The notes beneath the pieces are model-generated. The model had not been told where the DNA came from, did not search any database, and saw only the letters and a program-made list of their open reading frames with translations. This document shows positions 56,338-64,000 of a DNA stretch of 64,000 bases, one piece after another. Made by a program: the position numbers and the translations under genes. The stretch is taken from positions 1,832,525-1,896,524 of the forward strand of contig NC_011297.1 of NCBI RefSeq assembly GCF_000020965.1, given 5' to 3'. This DNA comes from Dictyoglomus thermophilum H-6-12. Lineage in GTDB: Bacteria > Dictyoglomota > Dictyoglomia > Dictyoglomales > Dictyoglomaceae. The first letter of the stretch is position 1, and each line of letters opens with the position of its first letter.

Positions 56338-57306
56338 ATGCTCATTCTTGGACATAGAGGTTGTGCCTATTTTCCAGAAAATACTCTAAAAAGTTTCATG
56401 GAAGCCCTCAAATCTGCTGATGGGATTGAACTTGATGTGCAAAAAACAAAGGATGGAGTTTTAGTAGTATCCCATGATGAGAATCTATTAAGACTCACTG
56501 GTATTGATAAAGACATAAGAAAATCAAATTTTGACGAGATAAAAGATATAAAAATACAGGGAGAAAAAATTGCTACCTTAGAGGAAGTTCTTGAGATAAT
56601 AGAAAGTACTGGAAAATTTTTAGATATAGAAGTAAAAAACCCTGAGGATTTTAAAGATGTACATCAAGTATTAAAAAGATTTAAATTAAAGGAGTATATT
56701 ATTTCCTCCTTTTGGCATGAGAACCTCTATCAACTAAAAAAGGAAAATCCACATATAAAAATTGCCTTTCTTTATGTACATCAACCTACAAAATCTGAAC
56801 TTGAAAGCTATTTAAAGAAATCCGATTTTCTAAAACCAAATTTCCTTTATATCAATGAAATATACGAAGAATATTATCAGCGCCTCATAGCATGGACAGT
56901 AAATGACGTTGAAAAGGCAAGATTCTTTAAAAATAAAGGAATATTTGCTTTAATCTCAGATTTTCCCGACAAAATCCTTGAAGGATTAAAGGAGGAGAAA
57001 AGTATGTTCTTTTCAAACCCCTATTTATCTTACTTTATTCAGATGATAGATAGAAACTCTATAAAAAGAGATGAAAAAACCTTCTCATTTGAAGCTATAA
57101 ACTATGTTATGCCCCTCCACATTGAGGAGATAAATATCGAAGGAGGAAAAATTGAAACAAATAAGAACATACCCTTTTTATGGAATCAAGGAGAAAGGAT
57201 TAGATTTACAATAACCATAGAAGATGATCCTAAGATAAAGATAAGAGTAAGAGAAATCGGAGAAGTCTCCTTTTCCTTGAAAGATATTCAAAAAGCTCTT
57301 GTATAA
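56338..57306 (+). CDS. Glycerophosphodiester phosphodiesterase with extra C-terminal domain
   Basis: 322 residues. The GDPD barrel (1 to about 220) starts LGHRGCAYFPENTLKSF; the catalytic His pair is HRG...SHD (H6 and H43 region) and metal ligands are in GIELDVQ. It hydrolyses glycerophosphodiesters to glycerol 3-phosphate. A C-terminal extension of about 95 residues (from near MFFSNPYLSYF), predicted beta-rich, matches no family I recognise. It is expected to be cytosolic. Co-transcription with the transporter gene upstream is likely (3-bp gap, AAAGGAG site). Confidence 0.87.
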   Translation: MLILGHRGCAYFPENTLKSFMEALKSADGIELDVQKTKDGVLVVSHDENLLRLTGIDKDIRKSNFDEIKDIKIQGEKIATLEEVLEIIESTGKFLDIEVKNPEDFKDVHQVLKRFKLKEYIISSFWHENLYQLKKENPHIKIAFLYVHQPTKSELESYLKKSDFLKPNFLYINEIYEEYYQRLIAWTVNDVEKARFFKNKGIFALISDFPDKILEGLKEEKSMFFSNPYLSYFIQMIDRNSIKRDEKTFSFEAINYVMPLHIEEINIEGGKIETNKNIPFLWNQGERIRFTITIEDDPKIKIRVREIGEVSFSLKDIQKALV

Positions 57307-57309
57307 TAA

Positions 57310-57945
57310 CTACTTTTCAACTTTACCCTTTAGGAGAAACCAAATATAAAGATCAACTTCTCCTGGGGTTTTTTCAAGAAGAGAAGAAAGCTCTACAAAT
57401 TTTTCTTCTATTTCCTCATATTTTCTCTGGGTCCAACCTTTAGGCATCTCCTTTATAATTCCCTCGTTAAAAAGAAATCGCAATATATGTTTATCAAGGA
57501 TAGCCAAATCTAATTTTCCTGTATTTCTTAGAAAATGACTTGCTTCCTTCCAGCCTATTCCCTTTGCTTCTCCTACTAATATCTTCCTTGCTTCTCTACT
57601 CGGCTTTTCCCATATACTTCTTAATCTACCAATAAGCCTTCTATTTTCTACAATAAATCTTGCCCTGCTAATAGGATATCGATGCCCTACCTCCTTTAAT
57701 TTTTCCAATAATTCCTCAAAAGACAGCTTTGCAAAATTTGCCTTTCCTATAGATTCCTGAGCCTTTATACCCCTCTCAGCAGACCAATTAGCAGTAAGAA
57801 CACAAAAGGAAAGCTCTGAAAAAAGATCTAATTCATCACCATATTTACCCAAAGCTTCAAATTCCCTTATTCTCCTCTCCACAAGAGGATAAGCAATCTC
57901 TTCTATACTCTTTATTTTTTCAAAGGCAGATCTATACTTGTACAT
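57310..57945 (-). CDS. 8-oxoguanine DNA glycosylase/AP lyase, Ogg2 type
   Basis: 211 residues. The helix-hairpin-helix GPD motif AKGIGWKEASHFLRNTG contains the catalytic Lys, and LAILDKHILRFL supplies the Asp. The small all-helical Ogg2 form is found in thermophilic bacteria and archaea (Thermotoga, Methanocaldococcus). It removes 8-oxoguanine and nicks the abasic site. It overlaps sfsA by 14 bases, so it is translated in an operon with it. It converges on the GDPD gene with a 3-bp gap. Confidence 0.9.
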   Translation of the reverse strand: MYKYRSAFEKIKSIEEIAYPLVERRIREFEALGKYGDELDLFSELSFCVLTANWSAERGIKAQESIGKANFAKLSFEELLEKLKEVGHRYPISRARFIVENRRLIGRLRSIWEKPSREARKILVGEAKGIGWKEASHFLRNTGKLDLAILDKHILRFLFNEGIIKEMPKGWTQRKYEEIEEKFVELSSLLEKTPGEVDLYIWFLLKGKVEK

Positions 57946-58588
57946 CTATGAACTCTTTGAAATTTATACCAGAGTGAGTTACATAACAGGTAAAGGCCCA
58001 AAATATCCCACCGCTTCTCTTAAAAATCTGTGTAGCTCGATAGAATCTTTCATCTAAATCCCTATGGGGCTTAACTATCTTAGCATCCTCTCTCTGAACA
58101 ACAAATACCACCCATTTTTCAAAAAGCCAATCTTTCATAAACTCTAAATGCTCCGAGCCTCTTATTGTAGGTGCATCTGGAAACATCCCTACTCCCTTTT
58201 CTACAAGGGTAACGGATTTTACCTCCACAAGAATTTTATTGTTTATTAAAAAATCATATCTCTTACCATGGTAATTAAATTCTCTCCTAAATTCCTTTAT
58301 TTTTACAGGAAAACGAAAAAGATTTTCTTCAAAAATCTTATTAGCAAGACTAGCATTTAAAGAGACCAATACTCCATTTTGAACGCCTAATATTGCCTCA
58401 TAAAAGGTTTTTCTTTTCTCATTTTCCCTTTTCCTTATATACACTGTGGCAGAAGGATATATTATACCCTGAAGCCTTCCTGGATTAGGTAAATAAGTTA
58501 ATATCTCCTCTCCTTTAAAACTTACGTATAACCTAAATCTTTTTTCCCTTTTTATAACTTCAGCTTTCTCTAATCCTTCAAAATTCAT
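57932..58588 (-). CDS. sfsA: SfsA family protein
   Basis: 218 residues. Family motifs are clear: YLPNPGRLQGI near the N-terminus, YDFLINNKILVEVKSVTLVEKGVGMFPDAPTIRG and the C-terminal GGIFWAFTCYVT. The VEVK segment is a PD-(D/E)XK-type active site, and SfsA-like proteins have been described as nucleases, although the Escherichia coli name refers to sugar fermentation. TATAAT ends 8 nt before the ATG with no ribosome site, so the mRNA is probably leaderless. Confidence 0.93.
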   Translation of the reverse strand: MNFEGLEKAEVIKREKRFRLYVSFKGEEILTYLPNPGRLQGIIYPSATVYIRKRENEKRKTFYEAILGVQNGVLVSLNASLANKIFEENLFRFPVKIKEFRREFNYHGKRYDFLINNKILVEVKSVTLVEKGVGMFPDAPTIRGSEHLEFMKDWLFEKWVVFVVQREDAKIVKPHRDLDERFYRATQIFKRSGGIFWAFTCYVTHSGINFKEFIDVQV

Positions 58589-58596
58589 ATCAAGAA

Positions 58597-58602
58597 ATTA
58601 TA
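58597..58602 (-). promoter_or_regulatory. -10 box of a probable leaderless promoter for sfsA
   Basis: A TATAAT (minus strand) lies 8 nt before the sfsA ATG and between it and the pstS terminator. There is no Shine-Dalgarno sequence in the gap. Confidence 0.6.
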
Positions 58603-58610
58603 CCAAAAAT

Positions 58611-58637
58611 AAAAAGGGGAGGAATATATCCTCCCCT
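58611..58637 (-). terminator. Rho-independent terminator after pstS
   Basis: AGGGGAGGA (58615-58623) pairs with TCCTCCCCT (58629-58637), loop ATATA. On the minus strand it is followed by TTTTATTTTT. It separates pstS from sfsA. Confidence 0.88.
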
Positions 58638-58666
58638 AAAGTTCAGGGCTTACAGGAAGCCTTAAT

Positions 58667-59695
58667 TTACTTTAAAAGATCTACTACTTTCTTTCCTTGA
58701 TAGGTTATCAGATCTAATTTCTTTAAGGCCAATTTTTTCACATTATCAGGGAGAGGTACATAAAGAAGCTCCTCAGCATATTTATCTCCTTTTTCATAGG
58801 CCCATCTTATGAATTTTACAATTGCCTTTGCCTTTTCGAGATCCTGATATTCTCTCTTAAGAAGCAAGAAAGTGTATCCTGCTATGGGATAACTATTTTT
58901 TCCTGGCGCATCTACTATATAGACTGCAAAATCCTCAGGCAGTTTAAAGAAAGATGCTGCATACTTTACAGTATCTATCGAAGGTTCTACAAAGCTCCCA
59001 TACTTATTCTTTATTTGAGCATAACTTAACTTATTTTGAACTGCATAGGCAAACTCTACATAACCAATAGCGCCAATAGTATTCTTAACTATTCCAGCTA
59101 CTCCTTCATTTCCTTTTCCTCCGATACCTACAGGCCAATTCACAGATGTGCCAGCTCCCACCTTTTCCTTCCATTCAGAGCTTACTGCAGACAAAAAATT
59201 TGTAAAAATAGCAGTAGTACCACTACCATCAGACCTTCTTGCCACCACAATAGGAATGCTAGGAAGATTAATATCTTTATTTAATGCCTTTATTTTAGGA
59301 TCATCCCATTTTTTAATCTTTCCAAGATATATATCTGCAATAACCTCCCTCGACAATTTCAATCCCTTCTCTACGTTAGGAAGATTGTATACAATAGCAA
59401 CACTTCCTGCCACAGTAGGAATCATAATAAGCTTTGACTCTTCTTGTTCTTTTCCAGGAAGAGGAGCATCAGTAGCCCCAAAATCTACAGTACCTGCTTT
59501 TGCCTGTTGAATACCAGCACCACTACCTACCGATTGATAATTTATCTTTATCCCTGTCTCTCTCTCAAACTCGTAAAACCATCTTGAATATAGAGGATAA
59601 GGAAAAGTAGCACCAGCACCATTGATGATTACTTGTTGTCCTAAGGATACAGAGGAAAGAAGAAGAATCATAAGCAATAGAATCCATTTTCTCAT
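58667..59695 (-). CDS. pstS: Phosphate ABC transporter substrate-binding protein
   Basis: 342 residues from the ATG at 59695; the longer GTG start is inside the GTGGGAGGTG ribosome site. A signal peptide covers about 1-19 (ending SVSLGQ). The mature protein has INGAGATFPYPLYSRWF, QSVGSGAGIQQ, VDFGATDAPL and ARRSDGSGTTAIF, all phosphate-binding motifs of PstS. The Pst permease and ATPase genes are not adjacent, so they must be elsewhere. A terminator follows at once, making this a single-gene unit. An inverted repeat ATTTAATT-TTC-AATTAAAT (59753-59771) upstream may be regulatory. Confidence 0.94.
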   Translation of the reverse strand: MRKWILLLMILLLSSVSLGQQVIINGAGATFPYPLYSRWFYEFERETGIKINYQSVGSGAGIQQAKAGTVDFGATDAPLPGKEQEESKLIMIPTVAGSVAIVYNLPNVEKGLKLSREVIADIYLGKIKKWDDPKIKALNKDINLPSIPIVVARRSDGSGTTAIFTNFLSAVSSEWKEKVGAGTSVNWPVGIGGKGNEGVAGIVKNTIGAIGYVEFAYAVQNKLSYAQIKNKYGSFVEPSIDTVKYAASFFKLPEDFAVYIVDAPGKNSYPIAGYTFLLLKREYQDLEKAKAIVKFIRWAYEKGDKYAEELLYVPLPDNVKKLALKKLDLITYQGKKVVDLLK

Positions 59696-59797
59696 TTTTT
59701 CACCTCCCACTTGTTTTTCATTCTAAATCATAGACCATTAAATTTAAAGGGTATTTAATTTTCAATTAAATCTTTATATAAATAGGTTAAGAGTAAA

Positions 59798-60517
59798 TTA
59801 AAATCCTTCTTTTATTTTAAGCAAAAGATATTCTATTCTTTTAGAAATTTCAATATTTAATTCCTTCCAAGGAATAAGATTACTTTCATTTATCTCAAAT
59901 CTTTTATTAAAAGAAAAAGAAGGCCAAAAAGCAAACTTTTTTAAATAATTTTTTACCAAAATTTTATCCTCTTCTTTTAAAGACTTTTCAAATTCCTTTC
60001 GCAGAACCCCACCTCTTCCTGCTAAAAATCTACAGGGGATTATAGTCATTAGATAGGTAACTAAATTACTATTAAAGCAATCCTTCACTGAGGAAAAGGC
60101 ATGTTTTCCAGGTTGAGCATAGGCTACAGGATGAGAATCAATCAATTGAAATTCTTTAAAAACTAAATATCTTCCATGCCAACTACCTTCAAACTTAATT
60201 ACTTTATTATCCTTTACATATACCCATAAATGCTCTAAGTCATACATATGCTCAATATCAAAATCCCAAAATATGGCATACTCTATGCATATCTCATCTT
60301 TTCCTAAAGAGATCATTCTTTTAAAGGAATAACTTCTTGCGTCCTTCCCAAAAACAGTATAACCAACTTTATAAGGCAAAAAAGGCTCCCTATCATCTAA
60401 AAAAAGTAAGGGTGAGTATTTAAGGGCTAATTCTTTTTCATCCATAGATCCAGGAGTCATATTTCCGAGAAAAAGAATGAAAACCAGTAAAATATTAAGA
60501 AAGTTTATGTACTTCAT
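59798..60517 (-). CDS. Exported protein of unknown function (Vps62-like layout)
   Basis: 239 residues with an N-terminal signal or anchor (about 5-20). The body has LALKYSPLLFLDDREPFLPYKVGYTVF, IEYAIFWDFDIEHMYDLEHLWVYV, KFEGSWHGRYL and HPVAYAQPGKHAF. That pattern recalls Vps62-related proteins (a W/HGG-like strand followed by HPV.Y...G.HA). I am not sure of the link. Conserved His, Asp and Glu residues could form a metal site. It overlaps the end of the frameshifted MFS gene by 23 bases. Confidence 0.5.
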   Translation of the reverse strand: MKYINFLNILLVFILFLGNMTPGSMDEKELALKYSPLLFLDDREPFLPYKVGYTVFGKDARSYSFKRMISLGKDEICIEYAIFWDFDIEHMYDLEHLWVYVKDNKVIKFEGSWHGRYLVFKEFQLIDSHPVAYAQPGKHAFSSVKDCFNSNLVTYLMTIIPCRFLAGRGGVLRKEFEKSLKEEDKILVKNYLKKFAFWPSFSFNKRFEINESNLIPWKELNIEISKRIEYLLLKIKEGF

Positions 60518-61834
60518 GCCTTTTTATGGACAGAAAAACACCTAAAATACACAAAATCCCATATGTTAACATAAGAATCCTATAAGAGTTCATAAAAGAA
60601 CTCTCCAATGAAAAAACTATTCCAATCATAACCATGCTCAAACTCTGTCCCATAATTCTCATAGTGGCAAGAAAAGAAGAAGCAAAACCATAATATCTTT
60701 TATCTATAGAGCTCATAATTATATTAGTATTAGGAGCAGAAAATAAAGCAAAACCAAATCCTAAAAATATCCCATATAGAGGTATCAAAAAAATAGAACT
60801 TTCAGTATCAATTCTAGAAAGGAGGAAAAGAGAAGAGGAAATAATAAACATTCCTATGGAGGCCAAAATCTCTGGCCTTCTTCTATCAGAAAGTCTTCCA
60901 GCCCAAGCCGAAAAGAAAGCTTGGGTTAAAGGCTGAAAAACAAGAAATAGTCCTGCATCCCTGGGAGAAACTCCTTTTATATTTTGGAGATAAAGACTTA
61001 AAAGAAAAGAAACCCCAAAAGTAGAAGCATAATTTATAAGAGCAGTAGCATTAGCAAAGGTAAAAGTTTTATTATTCATAAGTAAGTTCATATCAAGGAT
61101 TGGATTACTAACTCTTCTTTCGACAAAATAAAACCCTAAAAGAGTCACAAGCCCAATTCCTACACTAACTATTCCCGTAAACTTTAAGATCTGAGAGGTT
61201 CCGAAGAGGATAAGAAAGACAAAAAGAGAAAAAAGAAATCCTCCTAATAAATCTAATTTCTCCTCATTTCTAACCTCATCTAATCTATAAGATATTCCTA
61301 AAATAATACTTAAAAAACTTAATATAAAAGTAAATATAAAAATACCCTTCCAACCCACATATTGAGTTAAAACCCCACCCAACACAGGTCCAAAGGAAAG
61401 GCCAAAATAAACCGATGTGGTGTAGATTCCAAGAATATATCCTCTTTTCTCAGAATAAAGAGAGGTTAATATGGCAGACGAAGTGGCAAATATTACAGAA
61501 CTCCCTATACCCTGAATAATTCTCGAGAAAAGTAAAAGTAAATAGTTCCTAGAGAAAATAGAAAAAAAACTCCAACAGCAAAAACTGATATTCCTAAATA
61601 GTATAGTTTACTTCTGCCTTTTATATCAGCAAGTTTTCCAAAAAACAAAAGAAAAGTCGCAGAAGAAAGTTGGAAAGAAGTATTCAACCAAGTAAGAGCC
61701 ACATTATCCAATTTGAATTCTTTACCTATTATAGGTATAGCTATATTAATTGCAGAGCCTAAAAAGCTCGCTAAAAAAGAAGCTATGAGAAGAGAAAATA
61801 CAATCCCTCTTTTATCCTTTAAATTCTCATTCAT
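60495..61834 (-). pseudogene. MFS multidrug-exporter-like gene with a frameshift at a homopolymer
   Basis: The N-terminal part (ATG at 61834: MNENLKDKRG, then helices with LTWLNTSFQLSSATFLLFFGKLADIKGR) is DHA2/EmrB-like. Its frame ends at a stop near 61505. The C-terminal part (to 60495) continues in another frame with IIQGIGSSVIFATSSA and GPVLGGVLTQYVGWKGIF. Adding one base to the eight-A run at 61562-61569 joins both into one protein of about 445 residues with no other defect. So this is either a recent indel, phase variation, transcriptional slippage or a sequencing error. The TATAAT of the divergent gene lies close by. Confidence 0.8.
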
Positions 61835-61846
61835 GATTTTATATGA

Positions 61847-61852
61847 TATAAT
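61847..61852 (+). promoter_or_regulatory. -10 box of the ferritin-like gene
   Basis: TATAAT 32 bp before the ATG, followed by a GGGGAGGT ribosome site, in the short divergent region shared with the MFS gene. Confidence 0.6.
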
Positions 61853-61884
61853 AAAAACCAAACTTTTCAAGGGGAGGTAAAAAA

Positions 61885-62184
61885 ATGCCTGAATTTGGTA
61901 CTCCTTATTCTACCTTAGGAATAGGAAGAAAAATTAACAAAGAAGAATTAATAAGAGCTATAAGATTTTTTGTAGCTGCGGAATACGAGGCTATACAGCT
62001 ATATGAGGAAATTGCTGAAGCAACCGATGATCCTCTTGCTAAAAAAGTACTTTATGATATTGCCAACGAAGAAAAAGTACACGCAGGAGAATTCTTAAAA
62101 TTGCTAAAAGAACTTGATAAGGAAGAGGAAAATTTCTATAAAAAAGGAGAGGAAGAAGTAGAAGAGATGAAAAAAGAACTTTAA
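61885..62184 (+). CDS. Ferritin-like diiron protein of the encapsulated-ferritin (EncFtn)/rubrerythrin type
   Basis: 99 residues, two helices. Ligand residues are E33, E63 and H66 (AAEYEA and NEEKVHAGEF), with Y40. Their spacing matches EncFtn (E32, Y39, E62, H65 in the Rhodospirillum protein, from memory). Such half-size ferritins form ring-like decamers that oxidise iron at a subunit interface. No encapsulin gene is in the window and the C-terminus (EVEEMKKEL) has no evident cargo peptide. An alternative name is rubrerythrin-like protein. GGGGAGGT precedes the ATG. Confidence 0.8.
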   Translation: MPEFGTPYSTLGIGRKINKEELIRAIRFFVAAEYEAIQLYEEIAEATDDPLAKKVLYDIANEEKVHAGEFLKLLKELDKEEENFYKKGEEEVEEMKKEL

Positions 62185-62188
62185 AAAA

Positions 62189-62204
62189 TGTTTCACGTGA
62201 AACA
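62189..62204. promoter_or_regulatory. parS centromere site
   Basis: TGTTTCACGTGAAACA is a perfect 16-bp palindrome, identical to the classical ParB/Spo0J binding site. It lies 15 bp before the parA start codon and next to its own binding-protein operon, where it can seed chromosome partition complexes and perhaps repress the operon. Confidence 0.93.
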
Positions 62205-62219
62205 CTATAAAGGAGAACT

Positions 62220-63014
62220 ATGGGGAAAGTAATAAGTATAGCCAATCAAAAAGGTGGCGTAGGAAAAACTACCACAGCAATAAATTTAGGATACTCCTTG
62301 GCAGAAAGGGGAATAAGAGTACTTTTAGTAGATGCTGATCCGCAAGGAAACACTACAAGTGGTATCTCAAATCTTAAAAACCAAAAACCCAATCTCTATT
62401 CAGCCCTTATTGAAGAAGTTCCTGTAGAGAATGTAATTTACTCGCTAAGAGACGGGAAAAACCCAATAAGAGAAAATTTATTCATAATTCCCTCCAATAT
62501 TGATCTTGCTGGAGCAGAAGTAGAATTAGTATCCATGCTTTTCAGAGAATTAAAACTTAAAGAAGTTTTGGATAAAATCAAAGATAATTTTGACATAATT
62601 CTCATTGATTCTCCCCCCTCCTTAGGTCTTTTAACGGTCAATTCTTTAGTTGCCTCTAACTATGTTCTTATTCCTTTACAATGCGAATACTATGCCTTAG
62701 AGGGAATAAGCCAACTATTAAAAACTATAAACCTAATAAAGAAGAATCTAAATCAGGATTTAGAAATTCTCGGAGTACTCCTTACTATGTATAGCCGTAC
62801 TACTCTTGCCCAGCAAGTTATAGAAGAGGCTCAAAAGTACTTTAAAGACAAAGTTTTTAAAACTATTATTCCTAGGAACGTAAGATTAAGTGAAGCCCCA
62901 AGTTATTCTCAATCTATCTTTGAATATGCCCCAGATTCTTCAGGAGCAGAAGCTTACAGAGAACTTACAAAAGAGGTGATAGAACGTGTCTTTGAAGAAA
63001 AAGGGGTTAGGTAG
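62220..63014 (+). CDS. parA: Chromosome partitioning ATPase ParA/Soj
   Basis: 264 residues. The deviant Walker A motif is NQKGGVGKTTTAINLG (9-24), Walker A' LVDADPQGN (near 40), and Walker B IILIDSPPSLG (near 122). It binds DNA non-specifically in the ATP form and, with ParB-parS, moves replication origins apart. AAGGAG precedes the ATG. It overlaps parB by 29 bases in another frame. Confidence 0.96.
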   Translation: MGKVISIANQKGGVGKTTTAINLGYSLAERGIRVLLVDADPQGNTTSGISNLKNQKPNLYSALIEEVPVENVIYSLRDGKNPIRENLFIIPSNIDLAGAEVELVSMLFRELKLKEVLDKIKDNFDIILIDSPPSLGLLTVNSLVASNYVLIPLQCEYYALEGISQLLKTINLIKKNLNQDLEILGVLLTMYSRTTLAQQVIEEAQKYFKDKVFKTIIPRNVRLSEAPSYSQSIFEYAPDSSGAEAYRELTKEVIERVFEEKGVR

Positions 63015-63804
63015 AGGACTTGAAGCCTTAATAGGAGAAGAGGAAAATCTTATAGAAAAAATACCTATAGAAAAAATAGTCCCCAACCCACAACAACCAA
63101 GAGAAACTCTGAATCCAGAAACTTTACAAGAATTAGTAGAATCAATAAAACAATTAGGCTTACTACAACCTATATTGGTAAGACCTAAAGGCGATTATTA
63201 TGAAATAATAGCTGGAGAAAGAAGATATCATGCTGCTAAAACCGCAGGTCTAAAAGAGATCCCGGTAATTGTCAAGGACATTGATGACCAATCAGCATGG
63301 GATATTGCCCTCACTGAGAATCTACAAAGAGAAGACCTAAACCCAATTGAAAAAGCAAAGGCATTTCAGTACTATATAGAGACCTTCAAAGTAACTCAAG
63401 AAGAACTTGCCCAAAGACTTTCTATAAGTAGATCTGAAATTTCAAACTTTTTAAGACTTCTTCAACTTCCTCCTGAAATACAAGAAGAAGTAAGAAGAGG
63501 CAATCTAACTTATGGACATGCAAGAACACTCCTTAGTGTAGAAGATCCTTATATACAAAAACTTTTAGCCCAAAAGATAATAAAGGAAAAACTATCGGTA
63601 AGAGAGACAGAAGAACTTGTTAAAAGAAGAAAAATTAAAGATGAGATAGACATTCCGGAGATAAGATCTCTTGAAGAAAAAATGGAAAAATATTTAGGAA
63701 CTAAAGTAAAAATCCAACCTAAAAGTCCTACTAAAGGAAGAATAACTATAGAATATAAAAGTTTAGAACAATTAGAAGATATTATCAAAAAGTTCTTAGA
63801 TTAA
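62986..63804 (+). CDS. parB: Chromosome partitioning protein ParB/Spo0J
   Basis: 272 residues, GTG start with GAGGTG 7 nt upstream. The N-terminal KKKGLGRGLEALIG contacts ParA. The CTP-binding domain has NPQQPRETLNPETLQELVESI and AGERRYHAAK, followed by TENLQREDLNPIEKA. A helix-turn-helix (EELAQRLSISRSEISNFLRLL, about 140-160) reads parS, and a C-terminal domain dimerises. The perfect parS site is 0.8 kb upstream. Confidence 0.96.
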   Translation: MSLKKKGLGRGLEALIGEEENLIEKIPIEKIVPNPQQPRETLNPETLQELVESIKQLGLLQPILVRPKGDYYEIIAGERRYHAAKTAGLKEIPVIVKDIDDQSAWDIALTENLQREDLNPIEKAKAFQYYIETFKVTQEELAQRLSISRSEISNFLRLLQLPPEIQEEVRRGNLTYGHARTLLSVEDPYIQKLLAQKIIKEKLSVRETEELVKRRKIKDEIDIPEIRSLEEKMEKYLGTKVKIQPKSPTKGRITIEYKSLEQLEDIIKKFLD

Positions 63805-63815
63805 GGGACACAAAG

Positions 63816-64000
63816 ATGAAAGAAATAAATGGAAAATTGATTGAGGTATTGATTCTTGACACATTAAAAGAGATGGTTATTGTATTAGACAAAGAGATGA
63901 ATATTGTCTATGCAAATAAATCAGCTCAATCTTCATTAGATTTAGATTTGGCAGATATAATAGGCAAAAAATGTTATAGACTTTGGCACTTGAGAGATAC
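63816..64000 (+). CDS. PAS-domain protein, N-terminal part (cut by window edge)
   Basis: 61 codons are visible from ATG 63816, 11 bp after parB. The sequence MVIVLDKEMNIVYANKSAQ followed by DIIGKKCYRLWH is a typical start of a PAS domain. Output domains (histidine kinase, sigma-54 activator or GGDEF) lie beyond the window. Confidence 0.75.
   Translation, partial: MKEINGKLIEVLILDTLKEMVIVLDKEMNIVYANKSAQSSLDLDLADIIGKKCYRLWHLRD

Noticed and set aside
59753-59771. ATTTAATT-TTC-AATTAAAT upstream of pstS as a Pho box
   Set aside because: It is a perfect inverted repeat, but does not match the direct-repeat plan of known Pho boxes and could arise by chance in AT-rich DNA; mentioned only as possibly regulatory.

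Overview
The window is AT-rich, densely packed bacterial DNA. The gene set points to an anaerobic, saccharolytic thermophile: many ABC sugar importers, LacI regulators, plant-polysaccharide hydrolases, Thermotoga-like hexuronate genes (UxaE type), Ogg2-type DNA glycosylase, Hsp20 and TldD/TldE. Gene content and protein style fit Dictyoglomus best. That assignment is recognition from memory, not a database result. No rRNA, tRNA, CRISPR array or insertion sequence was seen.

Layout. 1-2.9 kb: a heliorhodopsin gene followed by a response regulator and a truncated sensor kinase (all minus), then a family 2 glycosyltransferase. 2.9-11.3 kb: a minus-strand import operon (Opp/Dpp-type binding protein, two permeases, two ATPases, GH4 glycosidase) with its LacI repressor just upstream and a very clear promoter/operator. 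11.4-19.5 kb: an LpxB-like protein with a GH106-like hydrolase, a DUF4272-like gene with a 35-residue membrane protein, then Fe-alcohol dehydrogenase, a kinase-like/nuclease-like fusion, hypoxanthine phosphoribosyltransferase and a PadR regulator. 19.7-29.2 kb: a second minus-strand sugar operon (small secreted protein, binding protein, two permeases, beta-helix glycosidase, GH31) under another LacI repressor with paired operators. 29.4-35.6 kb: glutamine synthetase, a Ste24-type protease, NAD synthetase lacking its glutaminase cysteine, and transketolase. 35.6-43.3 kb: a CE15-like esterase, a protein of unknown function, a PHP phosphatase, TldD/TldE, Hsp20 and a CoA-disulfide-reductase-like flavoprotein. 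43.3-44.2 kb: a decaying stretch with a metallophosphoesterase pseudogene. 44.2-53.5 kb: two unknown genes, a split ChrA pair and a five-gene hexuronate/gluconate operon. 53.5-61.9 kb: PHP metallohydrolase, GPH-type sugar transporter, GDPD, Ogg2, SfsA, PstS, a secreted unknown and a frameshifted MFS exporter. 61.9-64 kb: an EncFtn-like ferritin, a perfect parS site, parA, parB and the start of a PAS-domain protein.

How the genes fit together. Two LacI-controlled import operons, the GH106-like and CE15-like enzymes, the CHG-type GH4 and the UxaE operon form a scheme for taking up and dismantling pectin or glucuronoxylan side chains. Uronic acids and gluconate would be fed to the pentose phosphate route (Gnd, transketolase). 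The parABS locus suggests that the right end lies in the origin-proximal part of the chromosome. The most notable items are the heliorhodopsin beside a two-component system, the Cys-to-Ser NadE, the kinase-like/nuclease-like fusion, the solitary EncFtn-like protein, the 8-base homopolymer frameshift and several apparently leaderless promoters.
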